Positions 62,803 through 64,000 of a stretch of DNA of 64,000 nucleotides are shown in pieces. The position numbers were made by a program, and so were the translations under genes. The DNA comes from a bacterium (GTDB lineage: Bacteria; UBA10199; DSSB01). The notes under the pieces were generated by a model that ran no database searches, had not been told where the DNA came from, and was given only the letters and a program-made list of their open reading frames with translations. The first letter of the stretch is position 1. Each line of letters starts with the position of its first letter. The stretch lies in the NCBI GenBank assembly GCA_035281585.1, contig DATEDP010000070.1, positions 1 through 64,000 of the forward strand, given 5' to 3'.

Positions 62803-64000
62803 ATGTCGGAATCGTTTCGCGACGAAGAGAGCTTGGACGTCTGGGGTTTTAGGGACACCGCCTTTCAAATCAAGGGCAACGGCAGTGTCGAGCTGACCGG
62901 AAATCGCTACTCGCTCTCCGGCCAAGAGCTGCCCTCGCTGCTCCCTTGGGTCAGCGACGTGATGGAAGTTCCGATTCGACCCGACGACATCCATCAGCCC
63001 CATTATCCGACCGAGATTCCCGCTCCCAAGAACCATCCGGCCCTGCTCGCCGAGCTCAGGCTCTTCCTCCAGGAAGACCAGCTCAGCCAAGATCCCAAAA
63101 TTCGCCTGCGCCACGGCCACGGCCACACTCAGGAAGAGATGTTCGCGATCAAATACGGCAAGCTCGGCCGCATTCCCGACCTGGTGGTCTTTCCGACCGA
63201 GGAGGAGCAGGTCGAGCGCCTGGTCCAGGCCGCCTCGAATCATGATGCCTGCGTGATCCCTTTCGGCGGCGGCACCTCGGTGACCGAAGCCCTGCGCTGC
63301 CCCGAAGGCGAAGAGCGCTTCATCGTCTCGGTCGACATGCGGCGGATGAACCGCATTCTCTGGGTCGATCCGGTCAACCGCATGGCCTGCATCCAGGCCG
63401 GCGCGGTCGGCCGCCATATCCAGGAACAGCTCAAGGCCCAGGGCTTCACCCTCGGCCATGAGCCCGACTCGGTCGAATTCTCGACCTTGGGCGGCTGGAT
63501 CGCCACCCATGCCAGCGGAATGAAGAAGAACAAGTACGGCAACATCGAGGACATCATCCTCGACATGAGCGTCGTCACCGCCGCCGGCACCCTGCGGCGG
63601 AGCGCGGCCCAGCCCCGCGAATCGGTGGGCAGCGATCCCCGGCTCTGGCTCTTCGGCTCCGAAGGCAGCCTCGGCATCGTCACCTCGGCGGTGGTGAAGC
63701 TCTTCCCGCTGCCCGAAGTCCAGCGCTACGGCTCGATCCTCTTTCCGACCTTCCACAACGGCGTCGAGTTTCTCTACCAACTGAGCCAGACCGACAAGAT
63801 TCCGGCCAGCATCCGACTGGTCGACAATCTCCAATTCCAATTCAGCATGGCGCTGAAGCCCAAGGCGACCGGGCTCAAGGCCTTGAAGAGCAAGCTCGAG
63901 AAATTCTTCGTGACCAAGCTCAAGGGCTTCGATCCGCAGAAGATGGTCGCCTGCACCATCGTCTTCGAGGGCCGGAAGTCGGAGGTCGCGGCCCAGGAGA
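62803..64000 (+). CDS. FAD-binding oxidase, alkyl-DHAP synthase-like (3' end outside window)
   Basis: Vanillyl-alcohol-oxidase-fold flavoprotein; the best match in recognisable motifs is alkyldihydroxyacetonephosphate synthase, which makes the first ether bond of ether lipids. 399 codons are visible. Signatures are IRLRHGHGHTQEEMF near residue 106, RIPDLVVFPTEEEQVERLVQ, VIPFGGGTSVTEALRCPEGE near 146, QAGAVGRHIQEQLKAQGFTL, GHEPDSVEFSTLGGWIATHA near 220 and SGMKKNKYGNIEDIILDM. GAGGAGG lies 5 nt before ATG 62803. It is controlled, by position, by the divergent TetR gene. A glycolate-oxidase-type enzyme is the alternative. With glpD making DHAP at the other end of the window, ether-lipid synthesis is a plausible but unproven link. 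Confidence 0.9.
   Translation, partial: MSESFRDEESLDVWGFRDTAFQIKGNGSVELTGNRYSLSGQELPSLLPWVSDVMEVPIRPDDIHQPHYPTEIPAPKNHPALLAELRLFLQEDQLSQDPKIRLRHGHGHTQEEMFAIKYGKLGRIPDLVVFPTEEEQVERLVQAASNHDACVIPFGGGTSVTEALRCPEGEERFIVSVDMRRMNRILWVDPVNRMACIQAGAVGRHIQEQLKAQGFTLGHEPDSVEFSTLGGWIATHASGMKKNKYGNIEDIILDMSVVTAAGTLRRSAAQPRESVGSDPRLWLFGSEGSLGIVTSAVVKLFPLPEVQRYGSILFPTFHNGVEFLYQLSQTDKIPASIRLVDNLQFQFSMALKPKATGLKALKSKLEKFFVTKLKGFDPQKMVACTIVFEGRKSEVAAQE

Overview
The window looks like chromosome from a high-GC Gram-negative bacterium, probably of a deltaproteobacterial-type lineage (Myxococcota, Bdellovibrionota or similar); that placement is inference. The signs are lipoproteins with lipoboxes, a LolA/LolB-like lipoprotein, a TetR gene divergent from an alkyl-DHAP-synthase-like oxidase, and strong GC bias that leaves many long stop-free antisense frames. 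No rRNA, tRNA, CRISPR array, transposase or phage gene was seen.

Layout. 1-19.8 kb is mostly core metabolism: glpD (partial) and aspS on the minus strand, divergent ilvC, a MEMO-family protein, gltX, a winged-helix protein, a DAHP synthase overlapping tlyA, then a plus-strand run of a TPR lipoprotein, a LolA/LolB-like lipoprotein, a five-gene oligopeptide ABC transporter and a small lipoprotein. A secreted protein with ten EF-hand loops follows. At 20.0-24.5 kb lie two large minus-strand genes of unknown function.

24.5-53.5 kb is the unusual part. Two paralogous modules lie in tandem. Each has a giant plus-strand gene (A, 3394 aa; B, 4352 aa) facing a convergent minus-strand gene (786 and 840 aa) whose product ends in an HExxH metallopeptidase-like motif. 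The giants share a helical N-terminal region, a central hydrophobic region and C-terminal beta/FHA-type domains, but carry different enzymatic domains: a PP2C phosphatase in A and a RelA/SpoT-type nucleotidyl synthetase in B. Their promoters and leaders are also similar. This is the best candidate for an undescribed system.

53.5-64 kb returns to ordinary genes: gamma-glutamyltransferase, an EF-Tu-domain-2-like small protein, aldehyde dehydrogenase, DUF924, a FemAB/GNAT-like protein, a YdjM-type membrane protein, a FAD-dependent dehydrogenase, a TetR regulator with a perfect palindromic operator, and the start of an alkyl-DHAP-synthase-like gene.

Throughout, short dispersed inverted repeats of at least three families sit at gene ends. 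Several supply the stop codon or the last residues of the adjacent protein, and one appears to supply the start of another. Where a start codon was moved from the longest open frame, the reason is given in the entry. All functions are read from motifs and family knowledge; no database search was run.
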